Shown piece after piece: positions 61,578-64,000 of a stretch of 64,000 bases of DNA. Below the pieces are notes generated by a model. The model searched no databases, was not told the DNA's origin, and saw only the letters and a program-made list of their open reading frames with translations. This DNA comes from Thetidibacter halocola (GTDB taxonomy: Bacteria; Pseudomonadota; Alphaproteobacteria; Rhodobacterales; Rhodobacteraceae). The stretch spans positions 22,669 to 86,668 of the forward strand of contig NZ_JAGTUU010000012.1 in the NCBI RefSeq assembly GCF_018224955.1, in the 5' to 3' direction. The translations under genes were made by a program, and so were the position numbers. Every line of letters starts with the position of its first letter. Positions within the stretch are counted from its first letter, which is position 1.

Positions 61578-63035
61578 ATGGCAGACCTGATCGTGACGAA
61601 CGCCGTCGTCGTCACCGTGGACCCCGAACGGCGCGTCCTGCATGACGCCGCCATCGCGGTGCAGGGCGACCGCATCTCGGACATCGGCCCGACGGACGAG
61701 ATCCGCGCGCGCCATTCCGCCCCCGAGATCATCGACGGGCGCGACATGGTCGTCCTGCCGGGGCTCATCGACGTGCACGCCCATGCCGGGCACGGTCTGA
61801 TCAAGACAATGGCCAGCGGCGACTCGGCGGCGTGGTTCGACGCCTGCCTGCAAGCCTACACGGTTGCCTCGACCCCCGATTTCTGGTTCGCCGAGGCCCA
61901 GTTGGCGGCGGTCGAGCGGCTGCGCTTCGGCGTGACGACTGGCATCTCGCTGCTGGGTGGCGGGGACTCGATCATGCGCACGGACGATCCCGACTACGGC
62001 GACGCCCATTGCGATGGGGTAGCCGAGGTCGGGACACGGTCGGTCGTGGCCGTCGGCACGACACGCCCGCCGCATCCGCTGACCTATGCCCGGTGGACCG
62101 GCGAGACGAAGGAAACTTTTTCCGTCGACTTCGACCGCCAGCTTGCGACCTCGCTGGACCTGATCAAGCGGCGCCATGGCAGCCTTGGCCGGCGGATCAA
62201 TTTCTGCCTGCTGACGCCGACTCTGAGGGCAGAACATGTCGAGGACCTGGGCGAGGCCAACCTCGAAGAGGCGCGGCGGCAGGCGAAGGTGGTCTCGAGC
62301 AAGGCGCGCGAGCACGGCGTCGTTTTCACTCAGGACGGTCACCGCCGCGGCTCGGTCAAGTATGCGCAGGAGATGGGCATTCTCGGCCCCGAGGCGCTGC
62401 TGTCGCATTCGACCGGGCTGACCGAGGAAGAGATCGAGATCTGCGCCGCGACCGGCACCAAGATCGCCCACAACCCCAGCGCCATCGCCTCGATCTTCGA
62501 CCGCTGCCCGGCGACCGAACTGATGCAGGCAGGTGTCGTCGTGGCCATCGGATCGGACGCGACGGCGCCGGACCGCTCGGGCGACATGTTCCGGCACATG
62601 CAGCAATGCATGCACTATCACCGTCGCCACCACCGCGATCCCAGCTGGCTGCCGCCGGGCAAGGTGCTCGAGATGTGCACCATCGACGGCGCCCGCGCGC
62701 TTGGGATGGAGGACGACATCGGGTCCATCGAGGTCGGCAAGAAGGCAGACCTGACGCTTGTCGACATGCGGCGGCCGCACCTTTACCCCGCCAACATGCA
62801 CGTCTCGCATGTGGTGAACTTCGCCAACGGGAATGACGTTCACACGGTTATCGTGGACGGCAAGGTGCGCCTGCGGGCGCGCGAGGTCGTGAGCGTCGAC
62901 GAGGGCAAGGTACTGGACGCAGCGCAGCGCGAGGCCGACCTAATGCTGGAGCGCAGCGGCTTGCGCGACCTGCTGATCGAGCCCGACAGCTTCTGGTCGT
63001 CGCTCAGAATGAACCCTGGACGCGGAGCGCCCTGA
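61578..63035 (+). CDS. Amidohydrolase (AtzA/TrzA/SsnA-like) with altered metal motif
   Basis: A 485-aa cytoplasmic hydrolase-like protein. The N-terminal barrel edge is LIVTNAVVVTVDPERR, and the metal motif GLIDVHAHAGHGLIKT (HxH) is intact. The later H in LLSHSTGLTEEEI and the Asp in AIGSDATAPDRS are also present. At the strand where relatives have HxxE, this protein reads FTQDGH, so that His and Glu appear replaced. It follows the ABC operon by 19 bp after a GGAGGA ribosome-binding sequence and may process the imported compound, perhaps by deamination or ring opening. The substrate is unknown. Confidence 0.85.
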   Translation: MADLIVTNAVVVTVDPERRVLHDAAIAVQGDRISDIGPTDEIRARHSAPEIIDGRDMVVLPGLIDVHAHAGHGLIKTMASGDSAAWFDACLQAYTVASTPDFWFAEAQLAAVERLRFGVTTGISLLGGGDSIMRTDDPDYGDAHCDGVAEVGTRSVVAVGTTRPPHPLTYARWTGETKETFSVDFDRQLATSLDLIKRRHGSLGRRINFCLLTPTLRAEHVEDLGEANLEEARRQAKVVSSKAREHGVVFTQDGHRRGSVKYAQEMGILGPEALLSHSTGLTEEEIEICAATGTKIAHNPSAIASIFDRCPATELMQAGVVVAIGSDATAPDRSGDMFRHMQQCMHYHRRHHRDPSWLPPGKVLEMCTIDGARALGMEDDIGSIEVGKKADLTLVDMRRPHLYPANMHVSHVVNFANGNDVHTVIVDGKVRLRAREVVSVDEGKVLDAAQREADLMLERSGLRDLLIEPDSFWSSLRMNPGRGAP

Positions 63036-63036
63036 C

Positions 63037-63684
63037 GTGGAGTTCGATTTCACGACGATACCGGCCGAGGATCGCTACAGGCTGCTATGCGGTTTCGTCG
63101 CCCCGAGGCCCATTGCGCTGGTCTCGACCGTCGATGGAAACGGCATCCGCAATGCGGCGCCGATGAGCTTCTTCAACGTCTTCTCGCAGACGCCGCCGAT
63201 CCTTATCCTCGGCATCCAGAACCGGCCGGACGGGGCGGTCAAGGACACGATGGCCAATCTCGACGCGACAGGCGAGTTCGTGGTCAACATGGTCGACATG
63301 GCCATCGCCGAGGCCATGGTCGTGTGCGGTCTGCACTACCCGCCCGAGATCGACGAGATCGAAGCGGCGGGACTCATGTGGAAGGAGTCCCGGGTCGTGG
63401 CCCCCGCCTCAATCGTCGAAAGCCCCTGCGCCATGGAATGCCGCGTCACGCAGATCATCCGATACGAGTCGCGCTCGATCGTGCTGGGCGAAGTCGTCCA
63501 CATGAGCGTCCGCGACACGTGTCTCGACGCCTCGGGCCGGTATGTCCTTCCGGACGCTTACCAGCCGATTGCCCGGCTGCATGCGAACAACTACATTGTC
63601 GCCGACCGCCAGTTCGTCTTGAACCCTCCCGTTGTTCTGCCGATGCCGGGAAGACCTGATCGAGCCGCCGACGAGCATCCTTAG
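63037..63684 (+). CDS. Flavin reductase-like FMN-binding split-barrel protein
   Basis: The 215-aa product is of the flavin reductase domain family. Conserved blocks are YRLLCGFVAPRPIALVSTVDGNGIRNAAPMSFFNVFSQTPPILILGI, TGEFVVNMV and the C-terminal YVLPDAYQPIARLHANNYIVA. Members bind FMN and reduce it or act as flavoprotein partners of monooxygenases or as ring-modifying enzymes. The start is a GTG at 63037, one base after the amidohydrolase stop, so the two are coupled. It is the last gene of the second importer operon and may act on the same imported compound. Confidence 0.88.
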   Translation: MEFDFTTIPAEDRYRLLCGFVAPRPIALVSTVDGNGIRNAAPMSFFNVFSQTPPILILGIQNRPDGAVKDTMANLDATGEFVVNMVDMAIAEAMVVCGLHYPPEIDEIEAAGLMWKESRVVAPASIVESPCAMECRVTQIIRYESRSIVLGEVVHMSVRDTCLDASGRYVLPDAYQPIARLHANNYIVADRQFVLNPPVVLPMPGRPDRAADEHP

Positions 63685-63911
63685 GCTCGGGACCAATAAA
63701 CAGGTCGCAGCGTCAACGGCTGCTTTGACTCAGCGCCGACACTGACAGAAAACTTGGCTATGATCGATTTGCAGGTTAAGCGGCAGTTCTCTATTGCTGT
63801 GGATCGGCCATATCATGTGCCCGCCATTTGAAGAGCGACCGGGTAATCCTCCCCGATCTTAGGGGGATGCGGACGTGGAATTTTCTCGGCAGGATGACTG
63901 AGGAGCTTCCA
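63685..63911 (+). other. Intergenic region containing the left end of an IS3-type element
   Basis: No gene. The stretch from about 63842 to 63911 (GTAATCCTCCCCGATCTTAG and the following bases) is the expected leader of the transposase gene and holds a small imperfect inverted repeat of C4 and G4. The exact terminal repeat and target duplication cannot be fixed without the right end. Confidence 0.45.
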
Positions 63912-64000
63912 ATGAAGAAGACACGTTTCACAGAAGCCCAGATCATGGGTGTGCTGCGCCAGGTGGAGGGCGGTGTGCCTGCCGCCGAGCTGTGCCGTGA
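63912..64000 (+). mobile_element. IS3-family transposase OrfA, 5' end (cut by window edge)
   Basis: The visible reading MKKTRFTEAQIMGVLRQVEG, followed by GVPAAELCR, is the well-known N-terminus of IS3-family OrfA proteins (helix-turn-helix, IS407-like group). A GAGGAG ribosome-binding sequence precedes the ATG at 63912. The gene continues beyond the window, and a second gene orfB would be expected downstream. Confidence 0.85.

Overview
The window is GC-rich, has no tRNA or rRNA gene that I can see, and reads as chromosomal or large-replicon DNA of an alphaproteobacterium, most likely a Rhodobacterales (Paracoccaceae/Roseobacteraceae) member. The basis is the family content: TRAP transporters, class I PhaC, a bacterial homospermidine synthase, a DUF6880-type protein, several solute-binding-protein transporters and type I-secreted RTX proteins. 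The species cannot be named from the sequence alone.

Left part (1-28.2 kb) is a transport and catabolism region. It starts with a truncated PHA synthase. A minus-strand operon follows, encoding a three-subunit molybdenum hydroxylase (FAD, 2Fe-2S and Mo subunits) and a complete TRAP transporter (DctP, DctQ, DctM). A TetR gene diverges from it across an operator-like palindrome. Next are a polyamine ABC importer (PotABCD type) with an amidohydrolase, homospermidine synthase and a MetX-like alpha/beta hydrolase, facing an oxidoreductase and a beta-keto acid cleavage enzyme. A complete dipeptide-type ABC importer, an MFS transporter, a LysR regulator and a tartrate/malate-type dehydrogenase complete this part.

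Middle part (28.4-54.8 kb) is an RTX island. It holds four intact RTX genes (predicted 691, 733, 3284 and 1362 aa), a decayed relative of the last one, a MacAB-like efflux set and a DUF6880-type gene. Three RTX proteins share one C-terminal module, which suggests one type I exporter, but no exporter gene is in the window. The 733-aa protein is the most unusual: a TRAP DctP-like binding domain without a signal peptide, followed by a segment like an amino-acid ABC binding protein, then RTX repeats and the secretion module. It looks like a solute-binding protein redirected to the cell exterior. About 840 bp of its 3' end is nearly identical, without indels, to the end of the 691-aa gene. Remnants of a LysR gene and an IS110-type transposase lie between the two largest RTX genes.

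Right part (55.2-64 kb) has a LysR gene divergent from a second dipeptide-type ABC importer, whose two ATPases are fused in one chain. It is followed by an amidohydrolase with an altered metal motif and a flavin reductase-like protein. The window ends inside the first gene of an IS3-type element.
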